Positions 11,290-22,641 of a DNA stretch of 64,000 nucleotides are shown piece after piece (position 1 is the stretch's first letter; the number at the start of each line of letters is the position of its first letter). Both the position numbers and the translations under genes were made by a program. The stretch lies in NCBI GenBank assembly GCA_032717465.1, contig CM064690.1, positions 28,543,153 through 28,607,152 on the forward strand, in the 5' to 3' direction. The notes below the pieces were generated by a model. That model did no database searches, was not told the DNA's origin, and saw only the letters and a program-made list of their open reading frames with translations. The DNA is from Coenobita brevimanus (taxonomy: Eukaryota; Arthropoda; Malacostraca; Decapoda; Coenobitidae).

Positions 11290-12200
11290 GAAGGGGGCGG
11301 CGAAATGTAAAATGATGACTATATAACTGCCTAGCGTTGAGTATGCATCACCACCTCAACGCCATTTGTTTACGTGCGGCCGCGTTGCTAAGGTGGTACA
11401 GGGGGAGAGGCCAACGCCATTACACGCACAGACACTAAAGTTTTAAGGGGACACACCCTCCCTGCCGCCACTCGGAGTAATATGAGTGAGGGCACACACT
11501 TCCCAGCCAGAGCCCAACGCTTACCAAACTCTGGAATTTTTGGCCCAATACCTCAGTTCCACCTGTTCTTCTAACCTCTAGTGACCACTAACTATCTTAA
11601 CTCTAAACTATATTGAAATTACCATGTTCTTACCCCATTATTATCACTAAATGTCATTAAGTAGGCGAACTTGGAGACATTAACGCGAAATCCGGGTGAA
11701 GTTGGCATCTTCGCACGTCGCCATATTGATCATGAGCTGCGCGCGCACCAAAAAGCCATCTTCTGGTCACTCCCTACACTACTACAATGGTAATTCCCGA
11801 CCGTAGACCTTCGTGTGCCTTTTAAAAATGACCGCTAATCAATAACAGGGTTGGCGTTAGGGGAAGGAGTTAGGGGTGAAGGCTTAAAAGAGGCAGACGT
11901 TCAGCTTTAGGGAAAACTTTATTCGTCCCACACACACTACGAGGTTCCATCTTGACTTCAGTGACCCGCGGCTAAATGTCAGTAACTCTGTAAATAAACA
12001 AACGGGCAGAAAATAACACCGGGTTGTGAAGTGGGCGAGGGGGAAACCGAACCGCAGAAAAACTTTACCAAAAAATAATAAAAACGAGAGATCAATCAGT
12101 GTTTGATCAAAGTTTGAGATAAAAGGGGGGTCGAGTTCAATGACCAGTGTTTAAAAAATGACCGTCCATTCATCCCTGATTCCCTGGTTTACGACTTGAG
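11290..12200. other. Gene-free, moderately GC-rich stretch upstream of the signal-peptide exon
   Basis: No gene seen. If the minus-strand exon at 11.2 kb is real this is its promoter side. It has a GGGGGCGG GC-box-like sequence at about 11294 and CG-rich patches to 11,400. Confidence 0.3.
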
Positions 12201-12760
12201 TAAAAACCCACACAATTCCGTATACGCAATAGCTCTTTATACATACAGTTCAATATACATGTAGCTTATGCTCTTTTTTCACATACGCAATGTTCCATAT
12301 ACATGATAACTGCTCAACATGTTTTCATTTTTTTACCCTCTCCTGCGAGTAACATAACTTACTTATCCGTCGTTCAACTTCACAAAATACGTGTAGTGTA
12401 CTGATGTGTAACGACAAATGACCACGTTTTTTCCTTCCTACCCCCTCTGGCGAGTATTTTGATAAGTAAAACTCAATCCCTCGACAAATTCACACAGTAT
12501 ACGTGTACGATCTGTGTATATAACTGATGTAGAACTTGAAAAATACCCGTTTCTTTTTCTTTCCCTCTGGATAGAAATTTTAGAAGCAGAAATCAACTCA
12601 ATTCCTCAAAAAATCCACAGAAATTGAGCAATACGTATGATCTGTTGCCTATACGTGTTTGTCGTGTATAACTTGACAAATCCCCCCCCCCTTTTTTTTC
12701 CCGTTTTTAACCCCTCTGGCGAGTAATTTGAGAAGCAGAACTCACAACTTCATCCCTGAG
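12200..12760. repeat. Degenerate tandem repeat, 104-150 bp units
   Basis: CCCTCTGGCGAGTA(A)TTT with AGAAG(C)AGAA..TCAA follows T-rich stretches at about 12340, 12443, 12563 and 12712. Intervening TACGTGT..GATCTGT..ATA blocks are shared. Confidence 0.6.
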
Positions 12761-12907
12761 CGCCAGAAGTCCAGCCAAGAGTGATCTCCCGGTAAAAACG
12801 AGAAGTGAAAAGTTTTATCTCTTCCGTTTGCTGGGACTTTTCAAAATTCAGCCTTGTAATCAAACCTGTTATTTCTCGGTATCGTAGACTTGGAGTAATA
12901 CGACAGA

Positions 12908-12908
<1 letters not shown>

Positions 12909-12950
<42 letters not shown>

Positions 12951-13002
12951 GAATTTTCCATTACTGTAACATTAATCCTTCAAGACGAGGACTGTTTTAC
13001 CC

Positions 13003-13036
<34 letters not shown>

Positions 13037-13095
13037 TCAACTTGGTTCTTCCGTTACTGAAACATTAATCTCTGATATGCGCCATGTGTATGAGC
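12909..13095. repeat. (GA)n pair with duplicated flank
   Basis: GA tracts 12909-12949 and 13005-13033. Each is followed by TTCC(A/G)TTACTG(T/A)AACATTAATC. Confidence 0.8.
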
Positions 13096-13119
13096 GCGAG
13101 TGCTTACTTCCTCGTCAAT

Positions 13120-13520
13120 TGGAAGCTCCCTAACACATCTTCCTTAGCTATTTATTTCTGAATATGACTGGTTATTTATTTCTGAATATGACTGGTTGAT
13201 ATCTTTTTGTACGTTATTCATTCAGAGTATGACGATTTATGTAACACACACCAAGGCAGTAAGGCGTAATAAGCAAAAGAAATCGCTGTGGAAAAGGTGT
13301 TAGGGACGAAAATATGAACCCTTGTTCTTCTTATTCCTCTACGTGGAGAAAATTGAGTTAAACCGTTGCCATAGTGATATCAGATAACCAACGACACCTA
13401 AAATAAATTGCATACGAGTGAGTTTTAGGGAGCTTCCTCAACGACACGAATACGAGCCCTTCTTCCTGTTCTTTTTCTTATTAGTCTACCTGGAGAAAAA
13501 TGAGTTAACTTAGGACATTC
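13120..13520. repeat. Inverted pair of the ATCGCTAAGG motif and a 60-bp duplication
   Basis: CCCTAACACATCTTCCTTAG at 13128 faces GAAAAGGTGTTAGGG near 13290, giving terminal inverted repeats around about 170 bp. The block GAACCCTTGTTCTTCTTATT..GTGGAGAAAA at 13315 is repeated with changes at 13455. Confidence 0.6.
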
Positions 13521-13667
13521 AATATGAAAGAGTACGTCATTCCTGGCCTACTGTACTACCCACCACCACTACCACCTTCCCGTGCTGTCAATCCTGTCCC
13601 TCATATTATGCCCATCTTAACAGGGTATCCTCATCCCACCCTGCCACATACACCCCTCTAATCCTAC

Positions 13668-13835
13668 TTGCCTTACCCACCCCTCTCCACCTACTTGCCC
13701 CATCCACCCCTCTCCACCTACTTGCCTCATCCACCCCTCACCACCTACTTGCCCCATCCACCCCTCTCTCCTCCTACTTGCCCCACCCATCCCTCTCTCC
13801 TCCTACTTGCCCCATCCACCCCTCTCCCCCTACCA
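13668..13835. repeat. 27-bp minisatellite
   Basis: ACTTGCCCCATCCACCCCTC plus TCCACCT repeats about six times; 27 bp keeps one frame and gives a YLPHPPLST peptide repeat, not taken as a gene. Confidence 0.85.
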
Positions 13836-14109
13836 CCCATACTGAAACTGCTGAAATCTCCTGCTGAAACCCTTATACCCTTTACTGAACCTTGCACTGA
13901 GGTTCGAGAATGTCACACTACGCCTTGTTTCTTTCTCTCTCTCTCTCTCTGATGCCACCTACTATACATACTTTTGTCAGTCATGGCTAACACACATCAC
14001 TACTACAGTATTTGTCGCAATGATTCATCACTTTTGTTTTCAGTATCGTGACAATGTGTAAAATAAATTTCTGGAATTAGGGAAAATCAGAGAAATAAAA
14101 GACTTACCA

Positions 14110-14420
14110 CTACCTACAGTATAATCATCACCATCACCACCACCACCATCGTCATCATCATTAAACCCCCCCTCCTCTACCCACCCATCTATTCAACCCG
14201 TCATCACCATCATCATTACAACCACCACCAGCAGCATCACCACCACCAGCAGCTCTATCAGTATCATTCTCAATCCATTCAGAATCCCATTATTATCACC
14301 ACCATCACTATAATCATCATTACCGAACCTTGGATCATTACCTCCACCACCGTCATTATTTTCATCATCATCCCCACCCATATTATCACCATCATCATCA
14401 CCAAACCTGACATTATCACT
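14110..14420. repeat. (ATC)n/(ACC)n triplet-rich region
   Basis: Interrupted CAT/CAC triplets across 300 bp. No gene in 14,420-15,090; 14,750-15,050 holds two related blocks (CCTCCGCCAA(T/C)GCCAAT) and ACCAGATTTCACTGAAATCC, probably old dispersed repeats. Confidence 0.8.
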
Positions 14421-15094
14421 GCTCTATCTACCCACCCCCTCTCCCTGGCACCGATACAATAATTTATCAGAGGGGGATAAGGACTCCACTGGGCCTTAGG
14501 TGTTGTAGGAGTAGGCCTATCGCAGTTAATGGCTAAATAATGGATACAGGGACGCTCACATAACAGTACCCCCCGGATCAATGCTCTCTGAACAAAATAT
14601 AATAAGGTATATAACACTCATGGTCTACTGTTTTATATTTCCATCCAGCTAATGCCAGACGGTTTTGTTCATCTGCCAGTGCTTCCTAAGAGCCTGAGTT
14701 GATGGGCAAATCGCGGTTCAAGGTTTCATCACATCACTAGACAGTTTTCGAAGAACGCGTACCTCCGCCAATGCCAATTTATGATTTACAAACCAACCAC
14801 CGACGCCGTTGGCAGATGTAATTAATTCTAAGGTCTTTGTCTGCCCTCGTAGCGTCTCAGTTAAGGCATAACTCCGCCAACGCCAATGAAATTTATCATT
14901 TATTCCTGCATCCGGATCCGCGTCATAATCTAAACAACTCTTCCTTGACCCAATGCCCACCTATCCACCAGATTTCACTGAAATCCGATAACAACTTTAT
15001 GTCTATCTGTTTGTGGGCAAGATATCATTAAAAAGTTGCTATCGGGTGTCACGGTTAATACTGTACATAGGCTCCTCCAACTTCCCTGGCAACA

Positions 15095-15098
<4 letters not shown>

Positions 15099-15155
<57 letters not shown>
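15099..15155. repeat. (GA)n microsatellite
   Basis: 57 bp of GA; an (AAAAC)n run follows at 15219-15240. Confidence 0.92.
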
Positions 15156-15158
<3 letters not shown>

Positions 15159-15239
15159 TTCAGGGGGGGTTAATAACATAATTAGAATCACGTTAATACG
15201 TAGGAAATACGCAGAAAAACAAAACAAAACAAAACAAAA

Positions 15240-16855
15240 CTCTCGAAACGTTGTAAAGGCGATGGTTACTCATGAATAAGACAAGAGGAAGCGAGATATG
15301 AAAGGTCAAGGGCAGACTATCACTGACCTAGCCGTAACAACAGTAGTGCACGGGGAAGGACGAAGAAAAAAAAATGAAAAAGGCACATTCTAAAGGTCAA
15401 GGTTTCACATGTGACTAAGAATTATATAAAGGGCAAGTGTATCAGCTGTCCTGTCTGTCTTAAGGCTGTATTACTGGTGGCTTTGGAAATTTCTTACCGT
15501 CTCATTCTTAGCGAATTATTTTGCGTGGTCAACTTCAATATCCTCGTGTGTTAAGTGCTTTTACCTCAATTTGGGCCAGATTTTTGCCCTGTTACTGCAT
15601 ATTTTACGTACCTCAGTGAGAGAATAACACAATACTGTCGTTCTATATCCTTTCCACTGCACTTCATGACTAGCATCAAATTCTAGTATTAATCTCTTGT
15701 TACAACTCAGCATTTTAGGTCGTTAGGGTAGAAGGGGTATAGTAAAGCAAACACCGTTAATACCTGACATATACACTGCATAAGTAAGAATGTTGTGATG
15801 TGAAATGAATAAATCGCCTAGGGGGAGGTGTTACAAAGCCTCCCATGGAACTCTGAATTCCACTTACCCACACGATTATTTTGGAGCTTAATAAGACACT
15901 CTAATGTTAGATTATTTTCCAAGGTTTTCAGCAAGAGATTGTGTGTGTGGGGCGGGGGGAAGGAGGGATGGATCTTGTACAGACCTTCTAAACAGAATGG
16001 AAACAAAAGCTTTTTGTCTCATCAGCTCCACTCCTCCCACTCATCCTTTATTCTCTGTCTCTGCTGCAATGTCACACTGCTTTCCTCCTGGGCACTTCCA
16101 CAGTTGTGTGGGGCATGCAGCGCTCATCCACAACCTCTCACCCCTTTTTTATTTTTCTACCGTAATAATTATATAGTAATACTGCTGTGTCCTGGGACAT
16201 TTCTTACTGCCAGGGTTGTTTTGAATTAAATCAAATTATTTAAATCAGTGAAAAAAATCAAGATTTACATCCAGGTGGATTTTTTTTAAATACAGTAAAA
16301 AGGAAGATGATAGAGAACGTGATCGATGTGTAATGTACAGTTGCATCAATTCTGTTTGTCCTGTACTCTTCTTGTACTGATCCTGTATCAAGTCAGGCAC
16401 CAGTGAACCACTGTCTTCTGCTACAAGGCAAATATTCAAAAGTTAAACACAGGAAAGAATGATCTTGTTGATAATAACATTGTGTCCCCTTCGTACATAC
16501 TCTAACAATGAAAGCCATTGTAAAAGGCCACTATAGTACATCATACAACACTTATTCCTGGTGTTTTACACTACTCTATCTGGTTAAGCAGACCTATAAA
16601 CCACAGCCAAGCAATTATCATGGTCAAGCTGACCTATTAACCACAGACAAGCAACCACCAATGCAGGGCCATACCCTACAGTGACATGAAAACATGAAAA
16701 AACAGCTACACAAGAGAAATGCAGTGGTCACACAAAACATAAAGATAAAGTGGAATAAAATCATGGTAAAATGCAATGAAATCATGGTACAGTACAGTAA
16801 GCTTGAATAAAATCAACAGCAACACTCACAATTCGACCATCCCACATCAATCTTA
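15240..16855. other. Gene-free stretch
   Basis: No gene recognised. A copy of the dispersed motif (AATAAATCGCCTAGGGGGAGGT-like) lies at 15806-15832. Two short repeats (TGACCTATWAACCACAG.CAAGCAA) occur at about 16585 and 16630. Long ORFs here show no domain or splice context. Confidence 0.4.
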
Positions 16856-16856
16856 C

Positions 16857-16930
16857 CCAGGATCTCCTACTTCTAGAGAGTCAGCACCACCCTCTTTCTT
16901 TTCCCTGCTGAAGGGGCCATCATCACACAC
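16857..16930 (-). other. Candidate internal exon, unassigned
   Basis: Between a pyrimidine-rich acceptor (TCTCTTCCTAAG) and a donor (CTGG|GTAAGA) lies an open hydrophilic stretch, VCDDGPFSREKKEGGADS followed by LEVGDP. It could be an exon of an unseen minus-strand gene. There is no supporting neighbour exon. Confidence 0.2.
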
Positions 16931-17337
16931 CTTAGGAAGAGACATGCAAGGAACAGCAAGGCCTGATGCATGTAGGGAACAACCAGAAGAACCACCACGT
17001 GCACCACCATAACAACTGTCTGAGGGGAATTGTTTACTGTACTGTTACCAGGCAGGAACTGGGAACGACTAAGGGGGTCTCTAGCAGACACTGGGAGAAC
17101 TACCCAGCCTGACAGGACAGCACCAACGGGCTATTCCCCCCCGGCCAGATGCGAAAATGTTCATGCGGCCATGCTTTCCACCTGGAGGCATGATATCTTG
17201 TCTACAGTAGATATTATGAAAAAATGCACAAATAATGGTTTCGAACAGCCAGATCACAGTGTCCAAGCAATGAATCATCCGGGTAGTGACCATCTGGATA
17301 ATTGAGAGATTACTGTATATCGTATCATATTGTTTAT

Positions 17338-17400
17338 AAAGACTCCAATATGCTTGCATGCATTGACCTTAGTCACCTAATGGCAGCTCTCCACATTGCT
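17338..17400 (+). repeat. Dispersed repeat, ATGCTTGCATG family, copy 1
   Basis: AAAGACTCCAATATGCTTGC .. ACCTTAGTCACCTAATGGCA .. GCTCTCCA. The same block is found at about 35,457 and 39,998. Confidence 0.7.
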
Positions 17401-17414
17401 CAATCTCTGAAAGC

Positions 17415-17672
17415 CTCCCTTTTCACTCCCTTATCCCTAAGGTCACACTATGACCTCTTTCCATGTCTTTTTCAGTCAGCCTCTCACAATACATGGCAGC
17501 CTCCCTATTCAGTCCCTTACCCTTAAGGTCACACTCTATGATCTCATCCCAGGTCTTTTTCAATCTGCCTCTCGCAATACATGGCAGCCTCACTATTCAG
17601 TCCCATATCCCTAAGGTCACATTCTATGATTTCGTCCCAGATCTTTTTCAGTCTGCCTCTTGCAATATATGT
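17415..17672. repeat. Tandem repeat, 86-88-bp period (about 2.7 copies)
   Basis: CTAAGGTCACACTCTATGA plus TCTTTTTCAGTCTGCCTCTC and CAATACATGGCAGCCTCACT recur; AAGGTCACA at 17439, 17525 and 17613. Confidence 0.85.
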
Positions 17673-17697
17673 ATATACTGTACTGTATGGACATATG

Positions 17698-17699
<2 letters not shown>

Positions 17700-17747
<48 letters not shown>

Positions 17748-17982
17748 TTCATTCATTCATTGCCAGACGCCATGTATCCCAGACAGGGTGGCCAAGGGCT
17801 TAGAGTTAGTTGTTTTACAGGGAGGGGCACTAATCCTCCACCAACCCCACTTGACGTAGGGATGCCAACAGCATCTGGTGTTCCCCGGCGGTCACCCATC
17901 CAAGTACTAACCAGACCCAACGTTGCTTAACTTCGCTGATCGAACGGGAAGCGGTGTACTCAACGTGGTATGGCCGTTGGCT

Positions 17983-18022
<40 letters not shown>
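17700..18022. repeat. (AT)n tracts flanking the 5S SINE
   Basis: AT tract 17702-17744, then TA/GT tract 17983-18022; the SINE between appears to have inserted into one AT microsatellite. Confidence 0.85.
17744..17981 (-). mobile_element. 5S rRNA-derived SINE (SINE3-like)
   Basis: On the minus strand 17981-17864 is a full-length 5S rRNA-like sequence. It has GCCAACGGCCATACCACG at the 5' end and TGTTGGC at the 3' end, which can pair as stem I. The internal promoter is intact (GAAGTTAAGCAACGT, then GGTTAGTACTTGGATGGGTG). A ~100-bp body (GTGGGGTTGGTGGAGG.. CCCTCCCTGTAAAACA..) and a (GAAT)n tail follow. A functional 5S gene would not carry the body and tail, so it is a SINE with a 5S head. The body is shared with repeats at 32.1 and 51.3 kb. 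Confidence 0.9.
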
Positions 18023-18023
<1 letters not shown>

Positions 18024-18777
18024 ACCAGTATGTAAATCATTTTTAAGAAGTACAGTACTGTATTACTCCTGAACTCACTATGAACACAATTCACCCTTAC
18101 CCTTGTCTGTGCAAAAAATTTTCACTCTCACCTCCATCTCATCCAACACTACAATACCCTGCCTGCATCGTTACCTGCCTGGAGAAACTGCTGAGTCTAC
18201 GCTACAATTGTGTTGCACACATACCTTTTATTGTACAGATGAAGATGTAAATACCGATTCACTTTACTGCAACAGACACCAAAATAGGCGCAGTGACTTG
18301 CAATGCCCAGTAATGTATTCTAGGGAACCTACAGTACCAAATTCTAAAAAAATAATAATGTGTACAAATTTCAGAGTTAATTAGCTAAATAAGTGAAACA
18401 ATCTTTATATCTGCATCTGTGCTGAGGATATTTATGTGTGCCTCACCTACATTTGCTGGAACAATGTTAGGACACTCACCATGTCATCCTCTAATGCAGT
18501 TCCCTGACTAAAGCACTCATGGCCTGGAGTGCCCCATCAAACACTCTTCACCATGCCAAGATTCTTCTATATTCACTCTGCTTCGCTGATTATTCTATGA
18601 CTTGCCATTATTTTTTTGGCCTTCAATTAACCTTATAATCCTAGTGTTTGTGATTTTGTGTCCTATGTGGTTCTAGGGGTGGAGCGTTCTCTCTGCTGAG
18701 GAAAAAAGATAAATGATTCACATTAATTTGCATATAGTACAGTATTTGCATCTGTGACATGGGTGAATGCAAGTCTG

Positions 18778-18778
<1 letters not shown>

Positions 18779-18847
<69 letters not shown>
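18779..18847. repeat. (GT)n microsatellite
   Basis: About 68 bp of GT. Confidence 0.95.
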
Positions 18848-19321
<474 letters not shown>

Positions 19322-19407
19322 CATAGCTGAACAACAATAATTAAATCAGATTAATTTTCACAACTGAATGGCTGATCCCAAACTGATTGTACTGCATGTA
19401 AACCTTC

Positions 19408-19560
19408 TCCATCCATCCATCTATCATCCAATTCTTTACTCTCCTAGCAGGAGCATAGAGACCGAAGGGTAGGATACTCAGTCCAGACATTTAAGGCAAG
19501 GCTTACCAGTCACCAACCCCTGAGTGACACTATACTTGTACATACTGTATAAACAATTAA
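19408..19560 (-). repeat. Composite SINE 3' module, diverged copy
   Basis: CCATCCATC..TCATCCAATTC, AGGAGCATAGAGACC, GACATTTAAGGCAAG, CCCTGAGTGACACTAT: same order as the better copies at 21.5, 25.1, 37.3 and 50.4 kb. Confidence 0.65.
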
Positions 19561-20765
19561 CTTCAACTACCCCTCAAATTTAAATCTACACGTTACATCC
19601 ATTTTTTTTTTTTTTTTTTTTTTTTACACGTCAAGAAATACATGAAACTTATTGTGCATGTACTGTATCTCTATAGTGTCATACATCATCTCAAAATAAA
19701 ACAAATACTGTACACAATACTCTTTTCACCATTTCTCTTGAGGGAGCCATACATGTTTTTTCTTACTCTTTCAGAGTTTATCAGCCTATCAATCTATTAT
19801 TCTTTGTTACATTCAGTCTTCCTCTTCCAACATTACCCTCAGTCTATGACATACTTTCCAAGGCCTCCTCTCTATTTGCACTCTATATACAAACACTTTC
19901 ACAGTAATTTATGCCTGCATAGGGAAGGAATTTGCTTAGGTATTTTATTCTGGCTGTCCCCAGAATTATACTCAACTAACGGAGACTTTACCATCCACAG
20001 GGTTATAAAACTGTCTTAATCAGATTTTAGTGGGGCAGAACACTTTAGGTTTATCATCCTGGCATGAAATAGATAAACTTTATTCACCTATGGGAAATCT
20101 CTGCCTAAAGAAGGGTTACAAGGGCGTGAGAAGTGACGAGGGATATGCCAAAACTGACATATAAATAACTGGTTTCCATTAGAATATGATATAAACAAAA
20201 GAGAAATATCCAGAAGTGGTTTGGCCATATGGAAGAATGGAGAGTGGGTGACTGACAAGGAAGGTGTTTATCAAAGAACTGGATGTAAAGGAAAAACAGA
20301 GATGAATGTCTTGTTAAATGATTGCACCTGGCAGCATGCAGCCCATTCCTGGGTTCGTACATTATAAGATAGTTCATCCACAAGCCAAAAGATGGTGCCA
20401 CACACCCTAATATATCAATATTTCACTACCTGGAAACTATCAGTACTGTATCTGATTCAGTATACAGTACATGTAACAGGGTTAAAAGGGTGGGTTAAAT
20501 AATTCCTCCATGAACTTCACGAAAAGTTGTGAAATACTGTACATCAAATATCATATCCTTCACCTGTTCTCTTTGGCAGATGGGAAGTAGTCTCATGACC
20601 AGTCAATCAGTAATCTACTCCTCTATCACTACCACTAAAGAGAATGATGCATCACTTGAGAAAGTCATAACTAAAATGGGAAAGAACTGGAATGAAGTTC
20701 TTTTATCAAAGTCATGATATCAGCAGGAAACAAAGTGAGAGATATCTAGAACAATACCTCTACAG
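19561..20765. other. Gene-free stretch
   Basis: Poly-T (about 27 nt) at 19600-19625. Otherwise AT-rich unique-looking sequence with many TACAGTA words. No gene recognised. Confidence 0.4.
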
Positions 20766-20767
20766 TA

Positions 20768-21180
20768 CTATGAGTGGTAGGTGGTGGCAACCACAATCCA
20801 CTCACTTGATGCAGTGCTACCTACTTCTTTATTAGGTGACTCTACATTATGTAGTTTCCTATAATCCAGGAAACCACTGACAATACTGGATAGTAACCAT
20901 ATAACCAAATAATGCATAGATATGAAGTCTACTACAGTGTCCCTGTTTACTGGAAGGAGGGATGCAACTGCAGCATCCATTCAGGAGCCAAACCTCCAAA
21001 ATATTCCCCATCCCCTGCCATGAAGAGGCATTGTCCATCACATGGGAACATTGGTTCACTGCATGGAATGGTCGTGCAGGGGCAACTGCTTGCATGCAGC
21101 TGATGAGGCTGCTCGGCCTGACAAACCAAGGTTACCCTACTACTACTATTACTACTACTACAACTACCATCAATCACATA
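20768..21180 (+). mobile_element. Composite SINE-like repeat with central block (plus orientation)
   Basis: AGTGAGTGGATTGTGG-type head (inverse at 20770-20815), GTTTCCTATAATCCAGGAAACC and ACTGGATAGTAACCATATAA core at 20850-20910, then CATGGGAACATTGGTTCA and CGTGCAGGGGCAACTGC. Colinear with 27,560-27,960. Ends in an ACT-rich tail at 21135-21175. Confidence 0.65.
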
Positions 21181-21500
21181 TAGTACATAGCTACTATAAT
21201 ACTGGTGGGAAAAAAAAATACTGTTTGTTAGTTAATTTGTATTACAATACTTCTACTATGGAACATAACTGAATATTTTTAAAATTGCTGTGGCTGAACT
21301 ACAGTACAAAACACATCAATTACAATGGTATAAATATAAATACTGTATGTATAAATTGACCCACCCCATATTATGAGGGGATCAAGGTAAAATCTGATGA
21401 TCATGATATGATGATGAAAATAAGTACAGTACAATAACTGTTCTAACTGTGTGGAGCTGCAAACGTATATTTTCCACTGTCACCTTTTTTCAAAATAAGC

Positions 21501-21855
21501 GGCAGGTGTTACAGGATCTAGTCTGTACTTCCATCCATCCATAATCCAATCCAGTGTTGCCCCATGAGGAGCGTAGAAGCCCAGGGCTAGGCAAATTGGT
21601 CCTGACATTTAAGATGAGAGTGACCAGCCTCACTCATCTCTGAGAGGCATTACATGAGCAATAAACCCCAACCACCCGTTGGATGGGGGTTTATTGCTCA
21701 CATAATGCCACTCAGGGATGAGTGACGCTGGTCACTCTCATCTTAAATGTCAGGACCAATTTGCCTAGCCCTGGGCTCCTACACTCCTCATGGGGAAAAC
21801 ACTGGATTGGATGATGGACGGATGGAAGTACAGACTAGATCCTGTAAAACCTGTC
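21501..21855. repeat. Long inverted repeat, ~170-bp arms
   Basis: Left arm 21501-21675 (ACAGGATCTAGTCTGTACTT.. GCCCAGGGCTAGGCAAATTG.. GTCCTGACATTTAAGATGAG) is matched in inverse by 21681-21855 with about 90 percent identity by eye and a loop of a few bases. Each arm is a copy of the composite SINE 3' module. Confidence 0.9.
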
Positions 21856-22145
21856 TTCATATTGGTATCAATGTAGTATTTATTTACTGAGTAACAATAC
21901 ACCCACTCCCCCTATAAAATGCAAGAAGTGCTGTTGCAGTTATTATTGAAACCTAAGTTATAAATGCAAGTGAAGTAAGCAAACTGTGACATTAGTGGGT
22001 ACTGTAATTACTGTATTGATTTCATTTAGATCAAGGGTGCACAGGGAAAGACTAGCAAACCATGTGCCAAACATTATTCATTTTGGTCCATGTGCCTTGC
22101 ACCAGCTGCAGCTCTGAATTAGTATTTTGGTTTGGACGAGACAGA

Positions 22146-22151
22146 TTTATT
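22146..22151 (-). terminator. Candidate polyadenylation signal, NUDCD2
   Basis: AATAAA on the minus strand about 300 nt beyond the NUDCD2 stop; the first good match downstream. Not otherwise supported. Confidence 0.3.
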
Positions 22152-22452
22152 TGTAACCCATTTTATACCTGAGATTATTATACAAATATTCTTAATACAA
22201 ATCTATTAGCACTTTTTAAAAATTAATTAAGGCATACTTGAGGATGCAGCATGTTTGCACACAACACACCTACAGCAACAACTACCAGAAGAAAGATTTA
22301 CAAAGGAGATCCTGACACATATATACAGAATCTATATCAAGCAAAACTGTACATACATAACTTGTACTATAGTCACATTGCTGAAAACCTTAAAATAAAC
22401 CATAAAAGAGTATGATATAAATATGAGATAGATAACTCCAGTGACTCAATTT

Positions 22453-22641
22453 TCAACTCCCTTCACCTGCTTGGCTTGTTTCCTTGGACTGGTGTTCTTC
22501 AGATTCTTTTTTGTCTTCTGTCTTCACTGCTTGCTTCTCCTCCTGCTGTTTCTTCTTTTCCCCCCATCTTTCAATCATGGAGTTTGGAACTTGATCATAA
22601 CCCTTTTTCAGTGTTGCTCCACTAAAGTCAAAACCAGGATT
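22453..22641 (-). CDS. NUDCD2: NUDCD2 coding exon 3 (C-terminus)
   Basis: 62 codons plus TGA. It starts NPGFDFSGA right after a GTCAG acceptor; this block is nearly identical to the vertebrate C-terminal motif. The following ~45 residues are strongly charged (KKKQQEEKQAVKTEDKKE) and look disordered, longer than in vertebrate homologues. Confidence 0.93.
   Translation of the reverse strand, partial: NPGFDFSGATLKKGYDQVPNSMIERWGEKKKQQEEKQAVKTEDKKESEEHQSKETSQAGEGS

Noticed and set aside
17864..17981. Functional 5S rRNA gene
   Set aside because: Mismatches to the usual arthropod 5S, no T-run terminator after the 3' end, and a SINE body and tail follow directly.
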